A DNA stretch of 64,000 nt from Zygnema cylindricum (GCA_037447655.1 JBBHKE010002409.1:112036-176035), one strand, 5' to 3'; counted from the stretch's first letter, positions 34,971 through 45,892 are shown. The notes: generated from the letters alone by a model not told the origin. Made by a program: numbers and translations.

Positions 34971-35519
34971 TGACAGGCATATGTGGATGTTGGTGCCATT
35001 CCAAACTACATATTCTATACCTAAGTGACGAGGCGTGTCCTTTACGCTATATTTTACTATCTTTGTGCCGTCACACTAATTTAGTAAGACTTAAAGCTTT
35101 CCAAACTCAACACTCCCCTAAAGCTTTAGACTGAGTGTATCACCGCAATATGGCAGCATAGCAACGCAGCAACATTAGTTAGATACCTAGTCCCACAGCA
35201 TCCCAATGTAGGATTAGCGCAGTATGGCAACATAGCAACGGAGCAACTCAGTTAGTCACTTTCACTGCATCTCCACAATTGTTCAGCTTAGGATCAAGAA
35301 GATTTTTATTGAGCATATCAATAATTGATTTTGCGTCTGGCAGATAACATAATTTAATTTACTCGGGAAAAACCTTTTTCTCTAACAAAGTGTAAACTTA
35401 CATCCATGTGCTTACTCTTGAAGTGATGACTCAGGTTAGAGGCAATGGCAATGGCAGCCTAGTTATCACACCATTTCACCTGTGGACCAACTTGCATGTA
35501 TCCCAATTCTTCCAACATT
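34971..35519 (-). mobile_element. fragment of copia A family
   Basis: About 550 bp aligning with 24319-24890: the end of the LTR (to CTCAACA at about 35125), a clean polypurine complement CTCCCCT, then the decayed C-terminal RNase H (complement of HMDV and ELGYM regions). Both edges join satellite without a recognisable duplication. Confidence 0.85.
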
Positions 35520-37735
35520 TTTGTGAGCGTTAACAATATAAAGTGTTTGTTACCACTATTGTTGTAAGCGCGAACACAAACTTGTGTTATATACATGGTT
35601 CAGAGTTCCTTTGTTAATAATTGCGAAAAATAAATTTTTTTTGTTACAAATATCATTGTTAGCGCAAACACAAATTCGACTTATAAACATAGTTTAGAGT
35701 ATATTTTATCTATTTTGGTGAGCGTTATCAATAGAAAGTGTTTGTTACCACTATTGTTGTAAGCGCATACACAAACTTGTGTTACAAACATGGTGCAGAG
35801 TTTATTTTTCCTCTTTTTGTGACCACGAACAATAAACATTGTTTGTTACAAATATTTTGTTAGCGCACACTCAAATTTGTGTTAGACACATACTTTAGGG
35901 TTTTTTTAACTTTTTTTGTGAGCGTTATCATTATAATGTGTTTTTTACCACTACTCTTGTTAGCGAAAACACAAACTTGTGTTACAAACATGGTTCGGAG
36001 TTTTTTTTACCTCTTTTTGTGACTACGATCAATAAACGTTGTTTGTTACAAATATCTTTGTTAGCCCAATCTCTAATTTGTTTTAGAAACATGGTTTAGG
36101 GTTTTTTTTAACTATTTTTGTGAGCGTTATCAATATAAAGAGTTTCTTACCCCTATTGTTGTTAGCGCAAACACAAACTTGTGTTAAAAACATGGTTAAG
36201 AGTTTATTTTACCTCATTTTGTGACCGCAAACAATAAATGTTGTTTGTTACAAATATTTTTGATAAGGCAAACTCTAATTTGTGTTAGACACTTGGTTTA
36301 GGGTTTTTTTTTAACTAATTTTGGGTGCGTAAGCAATAAACTTTGTTTGTAAGTAATTTTATAGTTAACGCAAACACAAATTTGTGTTGAAAACAAATTT
36401 TAGGGGTTTTTTTTATTGTTTTTGTGAGCATAATAATAAACGTTTTTTGTTAAAAAAAACTATTGTTAGTGCAAACAGAAATTTACTTATGAACATCGTT
36501 TATAACTTATTTTATCTAATTTTGTAAGCGTTATCAATAAAAGTGTTTGTTACCACTATTGTTTTTAGCGCAAACACAAACTTGTGTTATGAACATGGTT
36601 CAGAGTTTATTTTTCCACTTTTTGTGACCACGAATAATAAACGTTGTTTGTTACAAATATCTTTGTGAGCGCAAACTCAAATTTGTGTTAGAAACATGGT
36701 TTAGGGTTTTTTTCAACTATTTTTGTGAGCGTTGACAATAAAAAGAGTTTCTTACCGCAATTGTTGTTTGCGCAAACACAAACTTGAGTTAGAAACATGG
36801 TTCAGAGTTTGTTTTGCTTTGTTTTGTGACCGCTTTAAAAAACTATTAATAGCGCAAACACAAATTCGACTTATAAACATAGTTTCTAGTTTATTTTATC
36901 TATTTTTGTGAGCGTTAATAATAAAAAGTTTTTTTTACCACTATTGTTGTTAGCGCAAACACAAACTTGTGTTACACAATTTCAAATTTGTGTTAGACAC
37001 ATGCTTTAGGGTTTTTATAAATTATTTTTGTGAGCATTTATTATATAAAGAGTGTCTTACCACTATTGTTGCTAACGCAAACACAAAATTGTGTTACAAA
37101 CATGGTTCGGAGTTTATTTTACCTCTTTTTGTGACCGCGAACAATAAATGTTGTTTGTTACAAATATCTTTGTTAGTGCAAACTCAAATTTGTGTTAGAA
37201 ACATGGTTTAAGGTTTTTTTTTACTATTTTTGTGAGCGTTAACAATATAAAGAGTTTCTTACCACTATTGTTGTTAGCGCAAACACAAACTTGTGTTACA
37301 AAACATGGTTTGGAGTATGTTTTATCGTTTTTTGTGACCGCACACAATAAACGTTGTTTGTTACAAATATCTTAGATAGCGGAAAATCAAATTTGTGTTA
37401 GAAACATGGTTTAGGATTTTTTTTAACTCTCTTTATGAGCGTAAGCAATACAATTTGTTTGAAAATATTTTTGTAGTCAACCCAAACACAAATTCATGTT
37501 GAAAACAAAGTTTAAGGGTTTTTTTTTTTTTTTTTTGTGAGCATAATAATATACGTTTTTTGTTAGAAAAAACTATTGTTAGCGCAAACTCAAATATGTG
37601 TTAGAAACATAGTTTAGGGATTTTTTTTATCTATTTTTGTGAGCGTTAAGAATATAAAGAGTTTCTTACCACTATTGTTGTTCGCGGAAACACAAACTTG
37701 TGTTGTTAACATGGTTCAAAATTTGTTATACTGTA
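35520..37735 (+). repeat. sat101, block f
   Basis: The same satellite in the same orientation, with several monomers shortened or mixed in type, for example near 36.83 and 36.97 kb. This indicates unequal exchange within the array. Confidence 0.92.
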
Positions 37736-37984
37736 GTATATGTTTGTCTGGTTGAAAGACCTTTTTCATTTGTAGTTACGTGTATTACAGTATTGATCTA
37801 GTCTCATATGTTTTCCTCTTTGGGTTTGCTTCTGCTAACATGTCATATATTGGCTCAACTCTTGCTCCAAATGCTCCTATTAGCCCTAGTTCTCCACCTG
37901 CACCTCCATGGACAAATATCCGGTGCAAGTGTGACTTCTTGTGGGAGTGGATCAAAGCCAAGTCTATATGCCCATGACCTTCTA
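37736..37984. other. unidentified 250-bp insertion in satellite
   Basis: Non-satellite sequence that is less AT-rich than its surroundings. Open frames run through it on both strands, one on the minus strand reading FVHGGAGGELGLIGAF. I do not recognise it. It could be a small piece of a retroelement or a host gene captured in the array. Confidence 0.5.
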
Positions 37985-38574
37985 CAGGAACAATAAACGT
38001 TGTTTGTTACAAATATCTTTTTTAGCAAAAACTTAAATTTGTGTTACAAACATGGTTTAGGGTTGTTTTTAACTATTTTTGTGAGGGTTAACAATATAAA
38101 GAGCTTCTTACCACAATTGTTGTTTGCGCAAACAAAAACTTGTGTTAGAAACATGGTTCGGAGTTTACTTTGGCTTTTTTTGTGACCTCTTTAAAAAACT
38201 TTTGTTAGCGCAAACAGAAATTCGACTGATAAACATAGTTTAGAGTTTATTTTATCTATTTTTGTGAGCGTTAACAATAAAAAGTGTTTGTTACCACTAT
38301 TGTTGTTAGCGCAAACACAAACTTGTGTTCCAAACATGGTTCAGATTTTATTTTACCTCTTTTTGAGACCGCGAAAAATAAACGTTGTATATTACAAATA
38401 TCTTTGTTAGCGCAAACTCAAATTTGAATTAGAAATATGGTTTAGGGTTTTTTTAACTATTTTTGTGAGCGTTAACATTATAGAGAGTTTCTTACATCAA
38501 TTGTTGTTAGCACAAACACAAACTTGTGTTATAAACTTAGTTCGGAGTTTATTTTACCTTTTTTTTTTATTGAG
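37985..38574 (+). repeat. sat101, block g
   Basis: The last satellite block, ending at the TGTTGTTTTTG start of the Gag-only element. It has the same orientation as all other blocks. Confidence 0.92.
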
Positions 38575-41171
38575 TGTTGTTTTTGAATGTTTGTTTTGTG
38601 CGTACGACACACTTTGTGCGTAAGCAACGTCTCGTGCGTAATTTGTTAAATGAATTTACTGTGGAGGTTTCAATGGATTCGTGGATTGGGGGAGTGAATG
38701 TACGGATATGTTGTTTTGGGGCGTACGAAATTGACATTGAGTGGTGCGGAATGCGTATTTGAAATGGACGGAAGATCGCAAAGCGATCCTATTTGAAATA
38801 TTTGAAGAGTTTGAAAATGTATGACGTTCGTACGAAACATAATGCGACAAGCACATTTATGAAAAATGACGCCACAAGTACGGAGCGTCTTATTTGGCAA
38901 GTGGACGTGAAATGTATCTAACGACATTTTATGGCAAATGACACGGTCTCGTACAAAAAATATTTGGGGTGTAAAAGTTCAATTAGGCAAGTGGTTTTTG
39001 TTACACGTGTAGGGAAGACAGCGTCCGCTGGTAGTTTTACAAGGTTTGCTGTATTTTGATGAAGTATGATGTTGTCCATAGCCTATTTCAGCCATGGATT
39101 ACTCACGGAAAACACCCACAGACTACCCCAAAACAGCTGTGTTTCAGACAACACAGATTACTCCACAATATACAAAAGAACCTCAAACTGAACCAGTATA
39201 TAGTATGTACTTGACACTATAACCTCCCAAAGTTACAGCATGATCCACAAATAAATCCAAAAGATATGAGTTCCAGAGATTCCCAAAAATAGCTAACAGC
39301 GAATCAAACTAACCAAGTAAATCTCTCACATAATTCTACAGAAAGAGCAGAACAGAATGAAACTACACAACCATATATTTTCTATATCATAGAACATCCA
39401 CATAAAGTTTCATATCAAGATATCAATCAGAGTGACCACATTGACAAGTCAAAGATGTAGAATAAAAGTCTACCATTACTTTGATAAACTCAGCTGATAA
39501 TCAAATAAAACTAAGTCCTACAAGTTTATACTCACAAAGTTATCTACTGAGATCTAAGCTAATAAAATAGCTACACGTGTAATTAATTACTATACTAAAT
39601 ATAGACAATGTACGTCAACGGTACGTCTATTGTACCGGAGGTACGTCCAAACCCTAATTATGACTTTAGTCTAATTTCACTATTGTAACACTAAAAACTA
39701 ATTCACTACATACAAAATAGAGTTGTGTTAATTATTTACAAATACGATTCATACATGAATTGTGCAACTTGCTTAGTCAGCAATTAGTGAATCCGATCAA
39801 ACGGCTACAAGCATCCGTACAAGTCAACTTCGAATTTGCGGATCGCCGTTAGATGTAGAGTAAATCTTTTCAGTGGATGACACGCGTCCAGTAACTTTGT
39901 CCCAATGTGGTCCCACTTCGAATCGACTCCATCGACTCGATTCGTATCCGCCGTTCGTTTTTGTCGCATGTGTCAACATAGGTCACATAAGTCCAACCGA
40001 GTGTGGTCATGTGGTATGAAGCACCTGAGTGCGTACGACGTGCTTCGTCACTTGTGGTCCCGCGTGAATCGTGTCCGTCGACAAGATTCGAATAACCGGT
40101 CATTACGGCATACCGTACAATCTATTTCCTTTGAATGAAATTCAGATTATGTCTGTCCGATTATGCGAATCCATTTGTCCGATGTACGACGCATGTAAAT
40201 GGTCATCAAGACTTTTCCGTAATACCTGTATAGTCTTCGACTGCCGACACGTGTCCCTGAAGAAGTACAACATACTCAAGACTACTTCTGCTACTATCAT
40301 ATTATTAATGGTAAGTATTACATCATGCTTCTTAAAAATATTATAAGTCCTAAAAGTCTCCCCTAAAAGCCTCATCTACTGAGGACTAAAGCTTTGAAAT
40401 AATAACATATGATTGTGTGGACTGTGCCTATGTAATGTCAGTTCACTGAGTGGACTTGTCACTAAGTGACTAAGCAAACTGTCGTCTAGTACGCGGATAT
40501 TACGGAGGTGTTGGTGTAAATATTTAGTTGAGTATTGATTTGTCATTTTGTGAAATAGTTTATAGTTTTGATTTATTCATTCTGACATACCTTGAAGCTT
40601 TCGAATATACCAACATTAATAGAGGTAGATGGTAGATAGCGTACGGCTGGTATGCCTCCGTACATTCAGCAGTAAGCTCTTGTATATATTTGTGGGACTT
40701 AGTCATTTCAGTACTTAGGAACTTTTCTGTACCAAAATCTGGTTATGGACATTTTTGGTAATTATAAACATTTTTGGTAATTTTATTTGAGGATTGCTCT
40801 CAGATCTGTCAGCAAAATTATGTGAAATTTTGCATTTATATTCTTTCTTGTATTTTATATATTTTTGAAGATTCGCAGGCCTATTGTGTGCCTGGTCTGT
40901 GTTTTACTACATTGTGAAGTTGGTCGGTTTTATCAACGTTCTGCAGACTGTTTTTCTGCAACTTTGACTAGTTGATGTGATCACTATATTTATTAATTTT
41001 GTCTTAAACTTTATAAGGTTATTCTATAGCCTAAAAAATATTTGTGATTGTAGTTTTAGCTTGTTTTGTTTTTTTTTTTATAATTTTGTGTTGATTCAAA
41101 GTAGGCTGTTTTTGGGTAGTCTGTGGTGCCTCTGAGGATAAATCCATGGCTAGAAATGGCTATGGACAACA
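38575..41171 (+). mobile_element. 5' LTR of the Gag-only element (interrupted)
   Basis: 495 bp before and 759 bp after the nested solo LTR add to 1254 bp, against 1257 bp for the 3' LTR. It starts TGTTGTTTTTG and ends GGACAACA. The last 26 bases, from 41146, encode the first codons of gag. Confidence 0.88.
39070..40407 (-). mobile_element. nested solo LTR, family D subfamily
   Basis: A 1338-bp LTR in reverse orientation (plus-strand TGTTGTCCATAG to AATAACA) with a perfect 5-bp duplication TATGA (39065-39069 and 40408-40412). In the intact 3' LTR the site reads GTATGATTG once. Its terminus ATGGCTGAAATAGG groups it with LTR D1 rather than with its host. Confidence 0.92.
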
Positions 41172-42372
41172 GGTTATGGGCCCACGCCCATGGCTACCCA
41201 TACTGGATGAATCGTATTTACCCATATTTGATGGAACTGAATATTATTGTTGGAGGAGTATTATGGAGGGCTACTTCAAGTTGAGGGATCTAATGGATGT
41301 GGTGGATGGGACATGTGTCGAATCATCGGTTAGATGGGAGGAGAAGAACTTTGAGTGTTTGCGGATTATCAAGTTATCATTGACCGAGGAACTTGTAATG
41401 ATTTACCTTGATCTGAAAAATGCATTTGAATTATGGAAGTGGTTAGAACGTATATATCAAAAGACTTATGTGTATCATTGGATGGATAGTGTTACAAAAA
41501 TAGTCGAATATAAGTATGCTCGAGGTAGCATGTTGAAATATTGCCTTAATTTGCAGAGATTGCTTGTGGAAAATGATTTGGCGAGAGGAAACTTTACAGA
41601 TACTCAAAAGGCTCTCTTGTTAATGAAAGGATTACCTGAAGAATATAGGTGTGCTTTAGATAGATTAAAACAAGTTGATAAAAGGGATTGGAACTTACCT
41701 TTAGCAATCAAATGTGTTTTAGATGAAGAGGATGATAAAGAGGCTCTAAATAATAGGGGGAATTTTCGAGGTGTTAGATCACAGTTCCAGAAAAATAGAA
41801 AAAATGGTAAATCAGAAAATTGTTTTTATTGTAATTGTCTAGGACATACTTTCAGAGTTTGTCCATTATATAAAAATGCATGTGTCACAAGAATTTTCAG
41901 AAACGGATGGGATGACAATCGAGTTCGACCCCCTACACAAATGGCTACACTTCCTGTCGACAAATTTGTATACTTGCCGACTGTTGTTTTTCTAAATATG
42001 GAAAATGAGGAAGGAAGAGAAAAATTTGGTGTCACTGAAAATGGAGTGGAGAAAGAGGAAGAGGTTGATCTGGTTTCTGGAAATTTTTCCGGCGACAGAT
42101 TGGTGAGTGATAAATATTTACAAGAGGAAGAGGTTATTGAAGTGATAATAGTTGGAGAGAGTGAAGGTCACTTAGAAGTGGAAACTGAAATTAATTTGCA
42201 TGAGGAGATTATTGTGCTTAGAGAAGGAGAGAGAAAAGGTGTTCAGAAAATTGGAGTAAGAGAGGAAGCTTATAATATTGGAAAAGAAAATAAAAGTTCA
42301 AATATTGAGAGAATACCAAAATTCATTAAGAAAATAAGGAAAAGTAGTAGAAATCAAAAGATCAACCGTTGA
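41146..42372 (+). CDS. Gag-like protein of a non-autonomous copia element
   Basis: An intact 408-residue frame from the ATG at 41146, inside the LTR, to the TGA at 42370-42372. Residues 1-9 come from the LTR end and residues from 10 onward from the primer site. Residues ~17-190 are Gag of the copia UBN2 type (LPIFDGTEYYCW; TDTQKALLLMKGLPEEYR-like core). A perfect CX2CX4HX4C zinc knuckle lies at residues 226-239. The tail is long, first acidic (runs of EEE, E.E) and then basic (KFIKKIRKSSRNQKINR). Gag forms the cytoplasmic particle that packages RNA. The open frame is notable beside so many broken ones and could mean recent activity or selection in trans. Confidence 0.85.
   Translation: MARNGYGQQVMGPRPWLPILDESYLPIFDGTEYYCWRSIMEGYFKLRDLMDVVDGTCVESSVRWEEKNFECLRIIKLSLTEELVMIYLDLKNAFELWKWLERIYQKTYVYHWMDSVTKIVEYKYARGSMLKYCLNLQRLLVENDLARGNFTDTQKALLLMKGLPEEYRCALDRLKQVDKRDWNLPLAIKCVLDEEDDKEALNNRGNFRGVRSQFQKNRKNGKSENCFYCNCLGHTFRVCPLYKNACVTRIFRNGWDDNRVRPPTQMATLPVDKFVYLPTVVFLNMENEEGREKFGVTENGVEKEEEVDLVSGNFSGDRLVSDKYLQEEEVIEVIIVGESEGHLEVETEINLHEEIIVLREGERKGVQKIGVREEAYNIGKENKSSNIERIPKFIKKIRKSSRNQKINR
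41172..41185 (+). promoter_or_regulatory. primer-binding site, half initiator tRNA-Met type
   Basis: GGTTATGGGCCCAC begins directly after the LTR. It is the exact complement of the anticodon loop and 5' stem of eukaryotic initiator tRNA-Met (anticodon CAU). The usual plant copia site, TGGTATCAGAGC, pairs instead with the tRNA 3' end. Priming would therefore need a tRNA cleaved in the anticodon stem-loop, as known for Drosophila copia and yeast Ty5. Confidence 0.85.
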
Positions 42373-42724
42373 AGAAAACATTTGAGAAAACACCGTGAAA
42401 AGTAACTTTATAGAGGTGGTTACCTTATATACACACTAATTTTTGTGGAATTTCCAGTTTAGTATTTTTGAATTTTGGAATTGGCTGAAGAGGAAAGTTT
42501 TACCTTTTGAAGATGTAGAAAGAGGCAGCAAAAGCAATGGTGTGTTTAAGAAGGACGCATTTGTGGAAGACATGGCAGCAGGCTGCTAAAGCAGTGGTGA
42601 CGTCAACAGAAACAGTAGTGACGTTTAGACGAAGAAAAAAAAGGGAAATTTGGAGGTACGGAAAGGTACATATGACACGCTGCAAATTTTATTTCGGGTG
42701 CACGAAACTAAATTTTCGGGGGAG

Positions 42725-43981
42725 TGTTATTTTGAAATGTTAGTTTCGTGCGTACGACACAGTTAGTGCGCACGCAACGTCTCGTGGGTAATTTGTTAAA
42801 TGAATTTACTGTGGAGGTTCGAATGGATTCGTGGATTGGGGGAGTGAATGTACGGATATGTTGTTTTGGGGCGTACGATATTGACATTGAGTGGTGCAAA
42901 ATGCGTAATTGAAATGGACGGCGGATCGCGAAGCGATCCGATTTGAAATATTCGAAGAGTTTTAAAATGTACGACGTTCGTAAGAAACATAATGCGACAA
43001 GCACATTTATAAAAAAATGACGCCACAAGTACGGAGCGTCTTATTTGGCAAGTGGACGTGAAATTTATCGAATGACATATTATGGAAAATGACACGGTGT
43101 TGTACAGAAAATATTTGGGGCATACAAGTTTAATTGGGCAAGTGGTTTTTGTTACACGTGGAGGGCGGACATGGTCTGCTGGTAATTTTACAAAGTTCGC
43201 TATATTTTGATGATGTATGATTGTGTGGACTGTACCTATGTAATGTCGGCAAACTTAGTGGAATTGCCACTAAGTGACTAAGCAAATTGTTTTCTAGTAC
43301 GCGGATATTACTGAGGTGTCCGTGTAAATATTTAGTTGAGTATTGATTTGTCATTTTGTGAAATAGTTTTTAGTTTTTGATTTATTCATTCTGACATACC
43401 TTGAAGTATTCAGGTATACCAACATCAATAGAGTTAGATGGTAGATAGCGTACAGCTGGTACGCCTCCGTACATTCAGCAGTAAGCTCTTATATATATTT
43501 GTAGGACTTAGTCATTTCAGTACTTAGGAACTTTTCTGTACCAAAATCTGGTTATGGACATTTTTGGTAATTATGGACATTTTTGGTAATTTTGTTTGAG
43601 GATTGCTCTCAGATCTGTAAGCAAAATTATGTGAAATTTTGCATTTATGTTCTTTCTAGTATTTTATATATTTTTGAAAATTTGCAGACCTATTGTATGC
43701 CTGGTTTGTGTTTTACTTCATTGTGAAGTTGGTCGGTTTTATCAAAGTTATGGCAGACTGTTTTTCTGCAACTTTGACTAGTTGATGTGATCACTATGTT
43801 TATTAACTTTGTCTCAAACTTTGTGAGGTTATTCTATAGCCTATATACTATCTGTAAGTGTAGTTTCAGGTTATTTTGTTAATTCTGTTGAATTCTGTGT
43901 GTATCCAAAGTAGGCTGTTTTTGGGGTAGTCTGTGGTGCTTCCGAGGGTGAATCCATGGCTAGAAATGGCTATGGACAACA
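42725..43981 (+). mobile_element. 3' LTR of the Gag-only element
   Basis: 1257 bp from TGTTATTTTG to GGACAACA, preceded by the purine run GGGGGAG. It matches the 5' LTR with visible but modest divergence and lacks the nested insertion. Confidence 0.92.
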
Positions 43982-44059
43982 CACTCCCTTAGGAGTCCTT
44001 GGTCCGAACGCCTCGGTCTGATTTTTCTGCCCCTCCCCTCGATAATTTCCAACTTGTTT

Positions 44060-44878
44060 TCAGGAATCATTGTTTCGCCAATCGGTCCCAGCTGCCAAAG
44101 CTTGCCCACTCTTTCCTCCCTTTCGGATCTCAATTGTATTCTCGCGAACGAGAATCATCCCTACCCGTGAAATCCAAATCCACCTTGAGTCCGCCAAGTG
44201 CTGCACATGGTTGACTATGTTCTCGAACTCCTCGGGTAACTTCATCAGTAAACAGTTAACCTTTTCCTTTTCACTAAATACTTTTCCAGCACTTTCTAGT
44301 TCCATGAAAAGTGTAGCAAGCTCATTGCAAAAATCCAACATCTTCCCCCCTTTGTATACATACTCGTTATCTTTCTGATCACCCAATTGTTGTTGCTGAA
44401 TCGTACCACTTCGGTACATCTCTATGAGAGCCATTTAAAGATCGGATGCCCTCTCTACTTGCAAATGGGGAGATGCAACCCCTTGTGTAAGATGGCGGAG
44501 GATGAAGTGCTTAGCCGCCATATTGTTGTAGTCCTACGCATCGATATCATTCTCCTCGTTCCTCGGAATAGGTGACATGAATGCCGAACCGGTTGTTATT
44601 GGTGTGACCGTCTCCTTCTCATTCCCTTTGTCCACCACCTCTCCTTCCTTTGTCTCCTCCGTTGAAGATGAATCTGCATCTCTAGTGAATTTTCCTCATG
44701 TAAACCATAGAGGTATCCCAAGACTGGATGGACGCCTCAACCGTCCACTACCTATTCCCCAAAACCGTTTCTCACATAGAGCTCCTGTCATCATACTTTC
44801 CCAGTATATGAAGCCAGCTCCATTGAATATGGGCACCCTAGATGGTGGGCCCATAACCTGTTACTCTGAGACCTCCAT
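44060..44878 (-). pseudogene. copia family C gag
   Basis: Starts at the ATG at 44878-44876 within the LTR (MEVSE). It meets a TAA at 44863-44861 that is the last-but-one LTR codon, then reads on in frame as QVMGP across the primer site and into VPIFNGAGFIYWESMM. The same frame continues, with further stops, to the UBN2-like block ATLFMELESAGKVF and CLLMKLPEEFENIV (44060-44434). The zinc knuckle is not reached before the break at 43981. Confidence 0.75.
44845..44858 (-). promoter_or_regulatory. primer-binding site, half initiator tRNA-Met type
   Basis: The minus strand reads GGTTATGGGCCCAC directly after the LTR end, the same 14 bases as at 41172-41185 in a different LTR family. Confidence 0.83.
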
Positions 44879-45892
44879 AGGACCTCAGAGTAGGCAGCTC
44901 ACACGAAGCCTCTAGGATAACCCTGACCCCTTTCTGTTTCAGAAAGAATAACTGCCACCCTGGCAGACCAATAGCTCTGACCACCTTCATCCGTGTAAAG
45001 GTAAGACTCCCCTGAGTCTATAGCAAAAAGAATCTCTGAATTTGCTCCCCTGAGCAGTAGGTTATGAAGGGTCAAAGTTGACCTTTTGTACAAGAGCTCT
45101 CTGGGAGAGAGGGTCTAATCAATCAAATTTTTATAAGTCCTATCTCTCTCTAAAACTCTATCTACTGAAGTACGGCACCAATCATAATAGTGTATCGTAC
45201 ATAAAGGTACATGTGCAGATGTACTTTATGTACGGATATTGTACAACATGGCCAAAAAGTCAACACATGTCATTTTTTGATTCGTTCTTGGAATCCCAGG
45301 AGATGTCGTAATCCAATGTGATTGTGCCACGTGGCAATTGACGTGACGTCAACAGCAAACCGCCGAAAACCTATTCCACAATCTCGGCATGCTTCGTGGC
45401 CGTCCGATTAAGCCGGATTACAATCGTGACCGTCATAAATACTTCCGCAGTATTTGTTTCGCTTTCTAAACAATATGCGCAGTATTCGTTTCGGATGTTC
45501 CGTACGCCGTACTTTACAAACTGTATCTATGTTTAAAGATCGCGTTAAATAAAATAGACTACCTGTTAACATTTAAATAACTATCAAACCATATATCTCC
45601 AAGCATGATGACAGACTAAATGGCTAAGGCTACAGGCTAAGTGTTGGACGGTAGGTACCCGGTTCAAATCCTGGGTCCGTCAATTTATATTTTGGTAAAT
45701 CTACCAAAATCTACAACCCGTAACTCTATCTCTAATCAACATAGGCAGCCATGGCTCTAGCTCCCTCTTCAACCTTCAGTGACTACGACAAGTGTGGGAG
45801 CTGAAGAGAGAAGTTAGAGGCAGACTGCCTCGGCTTCTTTTATGCATTTTGCAAAACCTAGAAAATACTAAAATAACCTTTTTATTTCTACA
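44859..45892 (-). mobile_element. LTR family C, copy C3
   Basis: 1034 bp, minus orientation: TGTAGAAATAAAAAGG at 45892 to AGAGTAACA at 44859. It carries the conserved hairpin (about 45765-45835), the tRNA-like segment (45610-45682), a GTTTCG/GAAAC dyad near 45.45 kb and the in-LTR gag ATG. Confidence 0.85.
45610..45682 (+). other. tRNA-like segment inside LTR C3 (antisense)
   Basis: 73 bases, the best tRNA likeness of the four. GACAGAC pairs at six of seven positions with GTCCGTC at the 3' end. The T-arm is 45658-45674 with the canonical loop TTCAAAT, and the B-box GGTTCAAATCC is perfect. A discriminator-like A follows. An A-box-like TGGCTAAGGC is at about 45621-45630. The anticodon arm does not fold convincingly, and one T-stem pair is mismatched. 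It may be a tRNA-derived Pol III promoter captured by the LTR; a functional tRNA is unlikely. Confidence 0.55.

Larger units (their letters stand above)
38575..43981 (+). mobile_element. non-autonomous copia-type element encoding only Gag (family D)
   Basis: Two long LTRs: 38575-41171, interrupted by a nested solo LTR, and 42725-43981. They enclose only ~1.55 kb containing a half-tRNA primer site, one gag frame and a polypurine tract (GGGGGAG at 42718-42724). No protease, integrase or RT is present, so it must use enzymes from a related copia element. The five bases outside the two ends (TTGAG and CACTC) do not match, so one flank has been rearranged. Confidence 0.88.
43982..45892 (-). mobile_element. 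5' half of a copia family C element (inverted)
   Basis: On the minus strand: an LTR (45892 to 44859), a half-tRNA primer site and about 0.8 kb of gag, then an abrupt end at 43981 against the LTR of the neighbouring element. Its other edge abuts family C pol in the opposite orientation. The two pieces are probably one element broken by an inversion, or one copy inserted into another. Confidence 0.8.

Noticed and set aside
38570-43986. target-site duplication for the Gag-only element
   Set aside because: The bases outside the LTRs (TTGAG and CACTC) are different. Their near reverse-complementarity is most likely chance, or reflects the rearranged right flank.
45610-45682. a functional tRNA gene
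   Set aside because: The anticodon arm does not fold and the T-stem has a mismatch, so it is reported only as tRNA-like.
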